21,724 nucleotides of DNA from a virus: the IMG/VR virus record IMGVR_UViG_3300031857_001595, positions 1 through 21,724 of that record. One strand, given 5' to 3'. The position numbers were made by a program, and so were the translations under genes. The number at the start of each line of letters is the position of its first letter. Position 1 is the first letter of the stretch. Positions 6,550 through 14,400 of this stretch are shown here, in pieces. The notes under the pieces are model-generated. The model saw only the letters and a list, made by a program, of their open reading frames with translations. It searched no databases and was not told where the DNA came from.

Positions 6550-7308
6550 ATGTCGCTCGCGGAGACTGTCTACACTGCGCGGTTCCGCTCGACGGAGACG
6601 ATCGAGCGTGGACGCACGCAGGTACTGACCTGCCCGACTTCCCGTGCCGGCGCGACGGCTACCCCGACTGCCGGCACGTTCTCGCTCTACCGTCCCGATG
6701 GATCGGCGCTGGTGTCTGCACAGGCGGTGACCATCCCGCCGGCCTCGGTGGCGCAGTACACGCTCTCGGGCGCTACGACGAGCGCGGAGGCGCTCGGAGA
6801 GGGCTGGTTGTGTGAGTGGTCTTTGACCATGCCTGACGGGGTGTCCCACACCTTCCGCAACGACGCCGCGCTCTGCCGCAGAACCCTCTATGTATGCATC
6901 AGTCAAGACGACCTGACGATGAGGCACTCGGACCTTCCGGCGCTGCTCGGAGCCGCGACCTCGTACCAGCCGTACATCGACGAGGCTTTCTTCAGCATTT
7001 GCAGCCGCCTCGTAGCAGCGGGGCGTAGACCGTACCTCGTGATCCAGCCGAGCGCGCTTCGGGACTGCATGCTGCATCTGGCATTGCATCTAATTTTCCT
7101 CGATTATTCCACAAGCGCCGGGGATGGCGGGCGGTGGCAGGCGTTGGCCGAGCATTACCGCGTGCAGTACGAGGCGGCGTGGGGACAACTCCGCTTCACG
7201 TACGATGAAGCCGACGAGAACACGGTCGATCCGAGCAAGAAGAAGTCTGCGTCAAGCCAAATTTGGACCAACGGACGCGGATACTCTGCTACGGCATGGT
7301 GGCGCTGA
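6550..7308 (+). CDS. Head-tail adaptor with an added N-terminal beta domain
   Basis: This 252-residue protein has GGAGG about 6 bases before its ATG. Residues 1-115 look like a beta-sandwich domain, with FSLYRPDGSAL, a Ser/Thr-rich middle and GEGWLCEWSLTMPDG. Residues 116-235 are helical (DLTMRHSDLPALL, YIDEAFFSICSRLVAAGRRP, LRDCMLHLALHLIF, then a long amphipathic helix). This helical part matches gp6/gp15-type adaptors that bind the portal ring and close the neck. The C-terminus is Lys/Ser-rich and flexible. It lies between the capsid genes and the tail terminator, as expected. The adaptor role of the C-terminal half is reasonably supported; the role of the N-terminal domain is unknown. Confidence 0.65.
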   Translation: MSLAETVYTARFRSTETIERGRTQVLTCPTSRAGATATPTAGTFSLYRPDGSALVSAQAVTIPPASVAQYTLSGATTSAEALGEGWLCEWSLTMPDGVSHTFRNDAALCRRTLYVCISQDDLTMRHSDLPALLGAATSYQPYIDEAFFSICSRLVAAGRRPYLVIQPSALRDCMLHLALHLIFLDYSTSAGDGGRWQALAEHYRVQYEAAWGQLRFTYDEADENTVDPSKKKSASSQIWTNGRGYSATAWWR

Positions 7309-7751
7309 TGGCGGCTAAGACGATCCGGCAGCTGCGCGAGGACGTGACGACGCGCCTCCTCACGCTGACGGGGTGGAAGGAGAGTCGGGTAGCTCCCGAC
7401 AACTTCGGGCGAGACGCTGATAGCATCGCCCATAAGGCATTCTCGGTCGCGCCCACGGAGACGACGGACCTCCGGCAGTACCGAGGGCGGCCCGCTGAGG
7501 GCACGCTGGTCGAGACTGCGCTCGAGGTGCGGTACTCGTGGCGCCTCGCGCCGAAGTCGATGAGCGACACCTACGACGACGCCCTCGATGGAGAGCAGGC
7601 GCTCGTGAACAAGCTCATGGCCTACGATGCGACGTGGCCGCTGTCCTACAAGTTCCAGCTCGTGAGCCTGACTCGCACGACGAATGACGCCGGGGAGTGG
7701 GTACAGGGCACTATCAGCTTCCGAGTCGTGCAGACCCTCCCGCTTCAATGA
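7308..7751 (+). CDS. Tail terminator / tail completion protein candidate
   Basis: The start at ATG 7308 is preferred because it overlaps the previous stop as TGATG and has GGTGG 5 bases upstream. Longer starts at 7263 and 7296 are possible but run deep into the adaptor gene. The 147-residue product opens with an amphipathic helix (IRQLREDVTTRLLTL), followed by strands with FSVAPTETTDL and EVRYSWRL, a helix (DALDGEQALVNKLMA) and final strands (FQLVSLTRT, GTISFRVVQTL). This alpha/beta order is that of the tail-terminator family (lambda gpU-like), which caps the tube and joins it to the head. It lies directly before the tail-tube gene, the canonical position. Confidence 0.7.
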   Translation: MAAKTIRQLREDVTTRLLTLTGWKESRVAPDNFGRDADSIAHKAFSVAPTETTDLRQYRGRPAEGTLVETALEVRYSWRLAPKSMSDTYDDALDGEQALVNKLMAYDATWPLSYKFQLVSLTRTTNDAGEWVQGTISFRVVQTLPLQ

Positions 7752-7757
7752 TATGAT
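7749..7757 (+). promoter_or_regulatory. Candidate extended -10 promoter of the tail-tube gene
   Basis: TGATATGAT at 7749-7757 matches an extended -10 element (TGN plus a TATAAT-like hexamer, 5 of 6). The TGN is also the stop codon of the tail-terminator gene. A weak -35 (TGCAGA, 7729-7734) lies 17 bases upstream. A start near 7764 would give a 15-base leader to the tube ATG at 7779. It is supported by a similar element before the lysis genes. Confidence 0.5.
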
Positions 7758-7778
7758 CCTGCTCCAGTGAGGTAGACC

Positions 7779-8279
7779 ATGCCCATTTCGTCCATCGTCA
7801 AGAACTTCCGCGACGGCACGATCACGCTCGCCTCTGGCGGTGGATCTCCGATCACGCTGACGGTTCAGTACGAGAACGGCGACTTCTCGCTGACTGGTGC
7901 GAATAGCGGCGCTGGATCCTACGAGATCACGAAGTACCTCGATCGCGGCGACCTCGGGACCGTCCGGCGCACCAACCGCAGCTTCCCTACCGGGTCGTTC
8001 TCGGCGCATCTCACGGATCTGAGCGATGCCACCCAGAACACGCTCTGGGACGCTGTGAACCAGACCGGATCCTTCTCTGCTGCCGTGTCCACGCTCGGCG
8101 CGAATGCGGACGTATACACGCTCAATATCACCCTGAGCATCGAGGGCACGACGCTGGGGGAGGCGGCAGACCATACGCTCGTCATGAACAACTGCCGTTG
8201 TTCCATTGATCTCTCCGAGGGCGACCCCGACTCCTTCTCCCTGTCGTTCGAAGTTCTGGGCGCCATCACGGCGACTTGA
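7779..8279 (+). CDS. Major tail tube protein
   Basis: This 166-residue protein is almost entirely beta-strand by composition (Gly, Ser, Thr, Val), with DGTITLASGGG near the start, a middle of short strands and FSLSFEVLG at the C-terminus. This is the pattern of siphophage tube proteins, which stack as hexameric rings around the tape measure. The site TGAGG lies 7 bases before the ATG. It sits between the tail terminator and the chaperones, as the tube gene does in most siphophages. It has its own candidate promoter and a strong terminator, as expected for an abundant protein. The call is from composition, size and position. Confidence 0.82.
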   Translation: MPISSIVKNFRDGTITLASGGGSPITLTVQYENGDFSLTGANSGAGSYEITKYLDRGDLGTVRRTNRSFPTGSFSAHLTDLSDATQNTLWDAVNQTGSFSAAVSTLGANADVYTLNITLSIEGTTLGEAADHTLVMNNCRCSIDLSEGDPDSFSLSFEVLGAITAT

Positions 8280-8298
8280 TCGCGCTGTGATCGAGGAT

Positions 8299-8335
8299 GC
8301 CCGTCGTGCTACGGTACGGCGGGCGCTTCGTTTTT
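8299..8335 (+). terminator. Strong intrinsic terminator after the tail-tube gene
   Basis: An 11-pair stem runs from 8299-8309 to 8314-8324. It contains two G-U pairs and is closed by a UACG tetraloop (8310-8313) on a C-G pair, a very stable loop class. GCTTCG and a run of five T (8331-8335) follow. It lies wholly between the tube gene stop (8279) and the chaperone ribosome site (8341-8350). This is the clearest terminator in the window. Chaperone and tape-measure transcription must therefore depend on read-through or antitermination. Confidence 0.85.
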
Positions 8336-8353
8336 GCGCCAAGGAGAAGGACA

Positions 8354-8713
8354 ATGGACGTACAGATCAAGGGACGCACGATCACGCTGGCAGCGCCAGC
8401 CTCGCACGCCGCACGGACAAAGGCGCTCGTGGCGCTGGCTCAAGACGGATGGATCGGTCTGGGCGCGGCGCTGGGCGTGTGCTGGGCGGGTCGCCCCGGC
8501 CTCAAGGCTACGCTCGCAGGCTGCAAGTGGGACGGGCTGGCCTATGGCGCTGCTGTGCGCGACGAGCTCCACGCCGCAGGTGTACCGGAGTCCGAGGTCA
8601 GCGATGCCGCGACGAAGGCGGTGCAGCTGCTCGTGGACTCCTACCCGCGCGAGGAGGCGGTGCAGGCACACGCGGATTTTTCCGAGGGCCGGACGGAGGG
8701 CTCGACGCCGTAG
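8354..8713 (+). CDS. Tail assembly chaperone, short form (gpG-like)
   Basis: The ATG at 8354 follows AAGGAGAAGG and lies after the terminator. An in-frame start at 8297 would place the terminator hairpin inside the gene and is rejected. The 119-residue product has an N-terminal beta hairpin (VQIKGRTITLA), then helices with a Gly-rich turn (GLGAALGVCWAG) and a C-terminal amphipathic helix ending in DFSEGRTEGSTP. It sits between the tube and tape-measure genes and has an overlapping -1 frame, exactly the arrangement of lambda G/GT. Such chaperones coat the tape measure before tube polymerisation and are absent from the virion. The family is assigned by synteny and by the frameshift. Confidence 0.75.
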   Translation: MDVQIKGRTITLAAPASHAARTKALVALAQDGWIGLGAALGVCWAGRPGLKATLAGCKWDGLAYGAAVRDELHAAGVPESEVSDAATKAVQLLVDSYPREEAVQAHADFSEGRTEGSTP

Positions 8714-8907
8714 CGCTCGAGATCGGCCTCACGTACTGCGGAGATCCTGGCGCCTTCTACAGCTGGAGCGTGGACCAGCAGGAGCGCGTGCTGGGCTGGT
8801 GGCGCGCGAAGCACACGCCGCCGAAGCCGAAGCGAGGCCGAATGGCGCCGCGCGAGGGTGATACAGTGAGCACGTCAGGCGCCGCCTTCTGGGGCCTCGG
8901 AGGTTGA
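8354..8907 (+). CDS. Tail assembly chaperone, -1 frameshift fusion (gpGT-like)
   Basis: The predicted product shares codons 1-109 with the short chaperone, then shifts back one base at the T run and continues from base 8680 to the TGA at 8905-8907, giving about 184 residues. The extra 75-residue part has no start codon of its own in a sensible place. It contains ALEIGLTYC, FYSWSVDQQERVLGWW and a basic Pro/Lys/Arg tail. This helix-Trp pattern resembles the T domains that recruit tube subunits in other siphophages. The T-frame ends one codon before the next gene, so it fills the gap exactly. That the T-frame is coding is well supported; the shift efficiency and exact site are not known. Confidence 0.72.
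8677..8683 (+). promoter_or_regulatory. Candidate -1 ribosomal slippery site
   Basis: The sequence T TTT TCC (codons GAT-TTT-TCC in frame 0) contains five T in a row. A Phe tRNA on TTT can re-pair perfectly after slipping one base back; the Ser codon TCC would re-pair on TTC with one imperfect middle position. The site is therefore a partial X-XXY-YYZ heptamer. It lies 30 bases before the frame-0 stop (TAG, 8711-8713). Weak pairing CTCGA/TCGAG (8701-8705 with 8717-8721) follows 17 bases later. Confidence 0.6.
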
Positions 8908-9591
8908 GTGCCGGGTACACGCCGATACGTGAAGGAGCGCGCGAGTGTCGAGATCAGCGGCGATCTCGACGCCGCCATCCAGCGCCTCGTGCGTGACGTG
9001 GCGGGCGATGTCGTGGATGCCGTGGAGAGCATCGTCTCCACGACCGCCGAGGAGACGCGAGACAAGTGGTACACGCTCGTGTCCAAGCGCAGCGGCAGAT
9101 CAGGAGAGGGCACGGACTACCGACTCGAGATCAAGGGTGACGTGATCCGAGGTGTCGTCTTCAACGACGCGAAGCAGTTCGCAAAGCGCTCCACCAACGT
9201 CGATTTTCAAGGGAACCTACTCCCCGGCGAGACGAAGAAGAGCGACACGCAGCGAGCGACCGAGGAGTACTACGCGTACTTTGTACACACGCCCTCGCCT
9301 TTGTCCCTGTCTGTCCGCGCGGTACCGCTGGCAGAGTACCGAGAGCTCATGCGCTACTTCCGGCGCACCGGGGCGCTCCCGCCTAACTACGTCGCTCGCG
9401 CCTACCGCGATCGCCTCGGGCGTCGGCGGCCTGTCGGCGTCGGTAAGATCGTGAACAACCCGAAGGCGGGCGACGGAAAGCGCGTGTGGCAGACTCTTGT
9501 CGTGCAGGGCCACAAGGCGATCGTGAAGGATCAAGCGCTCGCGCTGGATAGAGCGCTGACCGCGACCGGCAAGAAGCTGGCAAAGGGGTAG
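8908..9591 (+). CDS. HK97 gp10-like neck or minor tail protein candidate
   Basis: This 227-residue protein begins at GTG 8908, directly after the T-frame stop, with CGGAGG 4 bases upstream. The first half has a long amphipathic helix (about residues 20-55, DLDAAIQRLVRDVAGDVVDAVESIV) running into AEETRDKWYTLVSKRSGRSG and then strands (YRLEIKG, VIRGVVFND). Helix, basic Gly/Ser turn and strands together resemble HK97 gp10-type connector proteins. The second half is Arg/Lys-rich with RYFRRTGALPPNYVARAYRDR. If the resemblance is right, its place between chaperones and tape measure is unusual, since gp10-like genes normally precede the tail terminator. It may instead be a minor tail protein. Confidence 0.45.
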   Translation: MPGTRRYVKERASVEISGDLDAAIQRLVRDVAGDVVDAVESIVSTTAEETRDKWYTLVSKRSGRSGEGTDYRLEIKGDVIRGVVFNDAKQFAKRSTNVDFQGNLLPGETKKSDTQRATEEYYAYFVHTPSPLSLSVRAVPLAEYRELMRYFRRTGALPPNYVARAYRDRLGRRRPVGVGKIVNNPKAGDGKRVWQTLVVQGHKAIVKDQALALDRALTATGKKLAKG

Positions 9592-9594
9592 ATC

Positions 9595-11472
9595 ATGGCG
9601 ACCGCAGAGCTAACCGTCACAGCGAACCTCGCCGGCCTGCGTCAGCAGCTGGAGACCATCCCGGGCATCACCGCCGAGCAGGCGAAGCTCATGGTGGCCG
9701 AGCTCAACAAAAGCCTCAAAGCGTCCGAGACGGCGGCGAAGCGAGCAGCTGGCGAAACAAAGCGCGCGATGCAGGACACGCAGCGCGCCGCCGAGAAGGC
9801 ATCGGCTGCGACCGCCGACGTAGGCGACAAGTTCGGCAAGGTCGGGAGCTCGGCCGGCAAGGTCGCGGGCGTGCTCGATCTCCTCGTGCCCGGCCTCGGC
9901 GGCGCTGCTCGCGGTGTCGCTGACGTAGCGGACGGAATGGAGGTGGCCGCGCAGGGCGGCGACAAGCTGGCGATCGGCCTCGGCGTCGTAGGCGCCGCAA
10001 TGGGCGCAGTAGCGCTCGCAACGCAGTACTACGCTGAGCAGCTGGCAGCGGTCGAGGCAGTGAATGCGAAGGCGGCGCAGGCGGCTACTGAAGCGGTCGC
10101 GCGCACAAAGGCGCTCAAGGATGTCGAGGAGGAGCTCGCCCTCCAGACGGCGATCGCCACTGGCGCGATCACTGAGGAGGAGGGCGCGATCATCTCGCGC
10201 ACGGCTGCGGTGCGTAGCGCGTATGACGCGCAGCGCCAGTACCTCGAGGCGCAGGTAGCGACCACGAAGGCGGCGCTAAGCGCCGACGGCGCAACCACTG
10301 ACGCATACGGGACGTACCTTGATGCCGAGAAGGCGCTCGCGGCGTTCACCGAGCGCGAAGGCGAGGCGGTCGCGCGCGCGCAGGAGCTGGAGCAGGCAAA
10401 GATCCGAGAGGCCTCGGCACAGCGCGCCAGCGCGCGCGCGCGCGAGAAGGCGGCAGAGGCCGCGAAGCGCCTGGCAGAAGAAGAGGCGAAGTTCGAGGCC
10501 GCGAGCGCAGCACGCTCGGACCTCGGCAAGCTGACGCTCGACTACGCGGCCGGCCTCGAGAAGCTGACCGCCGCGCAGGCTGTCGGTCTGACCGAGGAGC
10601 AGAAGGCGATCGCAGCCGGCAAGGAGCGCCTCGCGCAGCTGGACGACCTCGCCCTCCGCACGCGCTACTTGGCGCTCAGCACGGAGGAGGAGGCGCGTGT
10701 CGATGCCGAGGCGGCGCAGGCGCGTGTAGCGATCCGGCAGGACGTGCAGGCGCAGATCGACGCGATCGAGGCCGCCGCCGCCGAGAAGCGTCAAGCGATC
10801 CGAGACGAGGATCTCGCAGCTGAGACTGCCGCAGCCGAGGAGCGCGCCACGCTACTGACGGATGCGCTCGGTCAGGGCTTCGACACGGTGCGCGGGCTTC
10901 TCGAGGAGGGCGCCGCAGCGAGCGCCGATAAGGTGGCCGCGCTCCAGCAGCAGCTCGAGCAGGGCGCGGAGAGCCTGTCGCAAGCCGAGCGCGAAGCGCT
11001 CAAGGACCGCGTGGAGGCGCAGCGCGCCGCAGCGATCCGAGCGTTTGAGGTGGCGAAGGCGGGCAAGCTGGCCGAGGCGATCATCAACACGGCTACGGCG
11101 GTGACCGCAAACCTCGCCAATCCGGTAGCCGCTGGCATTGTGGCCGCGATCGGTGCGGCGCAGGTGGCGACGATCAGCGCCGAGCAGCCTGCATTCCACA
11201 GCGGCGGCATGGTGGGCGGGCCGGATCAGGTAGGCGCTCGCCTCGTAGCAGGCGAGGGCGTGCTGTCCCGTCAGGGTGTGTCGAGCATCGGAGGACCGGA
11301 GGCCGTGCGCGCCGCGAACGCTGGCGTGTCGCAGGCGCCTGTCGTCGTGGCAGTCAACCAGTACAGGCACGAGGTCTTCCGTCCGTTTATTCGTGATCAC
11401 CTGAGACTCGGGGGCGGGCTTGCCGACGCGATAAGGGGTCAGCGCACGATCGGAATGAGGGAGGCTCTGTAG
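9595..11472 (+). CDS. Tape measure protein
   Basis: This 625-residue protein is nearly all alpha-helix, rich in Ala, Glu, Gln and Lys. A heptad region at residues 35-75 is followed by a hydrophobic stretch (about 90-145, including LVPGLGGAARGV and IGLGVVGAAMGAVALA). Long coiled coils extend to about 490, then come a second hydrophobic region and a C-terminal FHSGGMVGGPDQVGARLVAGEGVLSRQG. That C-terminal pattern (GGMV, then a GEGVL-type motif and GGPEAV) is characteristic of tape measures. It sets tail length and later enters the host envelope with the DNA. At about 0.15 nm per residue the tail would be near 90-95 nm, an inference. No lytic domain (transglycosylase or peptidase) is visible inside it. 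Confidence 0.92.
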   Translation: MATAELTVTANLAGLRQQLETIPGITAEQAKLMVAELNKSLKASETAAKRAAGETKRAMQDTQRAAEKASAATADVGDKFGKVGSSAGKVAGVLDLLVPGLGGAARGVADVADGMEVAAQGGDKLAIGLGVVGAAMGAVALATQYYAEQLAAVEAVNAKAAQAATEAVARTKALKDVEEELALQTAIATGAITEEEGAIISRTAAVRSAYDAQRQYLEAQVATTKAALSADGATTDAYGTYLDAEKALAAFTEREGEAVARAQELEQAKIREASAQRASARAREKAAEAAKRLAEEEAKFEAASAARSDLGKLTLDYAAGLEKLTAAQAVGLTEEQKAIAAGKERLAQLDDLALRTRYLALSTEEEARVDAEAAQARVAIRQDVQAQIDAIEAAAAEKRQAIRDEDLAAETAAAEERATLLTDALGQGFDTVRGLLEEGAAASADKVAALQQQLEQGAESLSQAEREALKDRVEAQRAAAIRAFEVAKAGKLAEAIINTATAVTANLANPVAAGIVAAIGAAQVATISAEQPAFHSGGMVGGPDQVGARLVAGEGVLSRQGVSSIGGPEAVRAANAGVSQAPVVVAVNQYRHEVFRPFIRDHLRLGGGLADAIRGQRTIGMREAL

Positions 11473-11473
11473 C

Positions 11474-14400
11474 ATGGCCACCGCAATCACCCGCTCCTAC
11501 CTGCGCGGCCTCCTGCTGCCAGATCCGCGTCTCACCTACGACGCGTACTCGTCTACGCTGAGCACTGCCACGCAGGCGGGTCCAGTGCCCGGAGAGGCTG
11601 TCGCAGCACAAGATACCTACGCCACGCTCGCGGCTGTCGGCACGCAGAGCGCAGGCGGCAGTCTACAGGTGCAGGCGATCCGCGCCGGCATGCCGGGGCT
11701 CGATAGCGCCGGCATCACCTGGCGCAACACGGGCGACCCGCTCTACCGAGGGCTCGATGTACCGGCGATCGTCAGCGGCTTCGGCAACGTCGCCTATACG
11801 ACAACGGCGGGCCTGTACCGAGATGCCTACGTGTTCGCGGCTTCGACCGATACCCTCCTCGTCGTGTACGAAAACACGGTGCAGGGCAGCGTCCGATGCT
11901 CGTACCGCACTGATACCGCATCGACGTGGACCGATGTGCAGGTGTTCAGCCACTTTGGCGTGACGGGTAGTGTCTACACTACGGGCGCCCGAGCATGTGG
12001 CCTCGAGCTCCCGAGCGGGCGCCTGCTGGTGTTCTACGCGGTCGAGGACGCGAGCGCCTCGACGGTCAACGTGGGCATGTCCTACAGCGACACTGATGGC
12101 GCGACGTGGACGCGCGGACAGACCGGGTGCCTTGAGGCTGCGATTAGCACGACGAGCCAGAGCATCCGGCGCATGCGCGCCGCGTACCTCGCCGGGCAGA
12201 TCGTGCTGATGGTCGATGTCGTGGACACGAGCACCGCCTACTCGCAGCGGATGGCGCAGTACGCGAGCGCGGACCTCGGTGCGTCCTTCCAGCTCGTTGA
12301 TCAGTACAGCGGCGCGGACCTGGACAATCACGGCGGGTTCCCCGACGTGGCAGCACAGGGTGACGTGTACGTGCTGACGTACATCCGGCGCGAGAACCAC
12401 GCGACCTATGGGCTCCTCAACAGGCCGTGGAGTCGCACGCTGGCGAACGCATACGCGAAGTTCTCGGCAGCGGTCGAGGCGCGCATGCAGGACGCTTCCA
12501 ATCCGATGTCATGGGCGACGGGCACGACGACGTGGGCCGACGCAGACATGGCGCTGTGTGCTGCGGAGGGCGGGCGCCTCTACGCTGTCGGGCGCGATGC
12601 CGTGGCAGGTGGCCTCGATGCGCTCGCGGTGCGCTCGACGGATGACGTGGGCGCGACATGGTACGGGCTTGGGTCGAGCTCGCACCCGACAACGAAGGCG
12701 ATGCTCTGGCGCGGCGAGAGCGTGGCAGTCCACCCGCGCTATCTGTCGGCAGCGTGGCAGCGTGGCCGGATGATCGTGGCGCACCAGCACAACAGCGTGA
12801 CGGCGCTCGCGGAGTCCTCGATCTCGATCATGGCCGCAGGCGGGTGGGCAACGGTCAACCTGCCGTCTCTGTCCGGCGCTCCGACGCACGCGCGTCAGGT
12901 GGCGTGGGAGCGGACGTGGCTCCCCTACGATCTGCCGCAGACAATGGACGCAGTGAGCTGGGCCTTCACAAGCACGGGCGCCCCTACTGTCGCCTTCGAC
13001 ACCGCCGGGATGAATGTCACGGGTGGCGTAGGCGACTCCGCGACGTGGACAGGATCGCCCACGGGCACGCTCCAGCAGGGCGTGATCGCGGAAGGCTGGG
13101 TGGATGTCAACAACGGGCAGAGTACGATCCGCGTCCGTGCGGGTGTGGGCGGTCCTGCGTCGTTTGAAGCCTCGGTCGTTGCGACGCCGACGACGATCTC
13201 GCTCCTCGACGTGACAGGTGCCGTCACGATCGCGACGGTCAACACCGCCGCCGCCGCCTCGGGCGTGTGGCTGCGGATCGCGGTCGGGCGTGTGGCGACC
13301 TCGGGCACGGGTCAGTGTGTCGCCTGGTACGCGTTGGGAGCTCGAGGCGATGCCGAGGATCGCGCGTGGGTGCAGGTAGGCGCATCGACTGCGCTGGTGC
13401 AGGGCGCGTCTACGACGCACCGCGTGCAGTTCACCTCGGGCGTCGGCGCGGGCGTCATCGTCAACAGCGTGTGGCGATGGATGTCCTACGTGTCGGGCGC
13501 CTACGCTGGCACGGCGCAAACCGGGATCTACAATGTGCCCGCGAACCCGGGCGACCTCTTGGCGCGTGACCTCGCTGCTGAGCCTGTCTACGTCGCGGGC
13601 GGCGTCAGCGTGTACGGCACGGATGGACCAGCCTACCGCTCGGACGCTTGGACGATCGACGCGGCCTATCGCTACCCGATCCGCGCAATCCATGCCGAGG
13701 AGGAGCCAAGTCCTCGTCGGGCGTGGCGCTCCACGACGACGGCGAGCGAGCAAATCATCGCGTGGGAGCTGGACGGGACGCTGACGAGTCCGTTCCTGGG
13801 CCCGGCGCGCGTGCTGTACCTCGGCGGGATCAACTTCCGTACGGCGTATTGGGAGGGCCGAGACGGCGCGAGCGTGTGGCAGTCAATCGCCACCATCGAC
13901 GCCGCGAATGGGCAGACGGGCCTCGGCTTTGTCCTCGATCACAACATCGTCACCGCTGCTACGCCGTTCGGCGGGGGGTACATCGATCGCACGATCACGG
14001 CGAACGAGCTTGCCGGCGCCTACTGGTCCTCTTCGGGAGGTACGCGCGTGCGACCGATCGCCGTCAACACTCCGGGGGTCTGGCCCAGCTTGACGACGGG
14101 GGACGGTACGAAGGTTCGCATGACCATCACTCCGCAGGCGGGCGACCCAACGAACGGCAACGACGGCGCGATCATCATGCCGAGCGTGACCGTCATCGCT
14201 GCGGAGAGCGCGAGCCCGAGCACGGAGTACAACGCATACCGTCTCCGCATCCCTGCCCAGACGACGAGCGAGGGCTATTTCGCGATCGGCGTGTGCGTCA
14301 TGGGCTACTTCCACGTATTCGGAACGCAGTACAGCGCGAACCGATCGCAGAGCATGTCACCCGCCTACGAGCTCGTGGAGGGCCGTGGCGGTGCTCGCCG

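Noticed and set aside
8297-8353. Upstream start of the chaperone gene
   Set aside because: It lies inside the stem of the intrinsic terminator and has no ribosome site; ATG 8354 follows AAGGAGAAGG.
8859-8867. TGATACAGT as an extended -10 before the 227-residue gene
   Set aside because: It lies in coding sequence of the frameshift product with a weak hexamer and no -35, so chance is as likely.
10430-10444. Run of 15 alternating G and C bases in the tape measure gene
   Set aside because: It encodes Ala-Arg repeats in a helical region and is explained by codon choice in GC-rich DNA. A left-handed DNA role cannot be supported from one short run.
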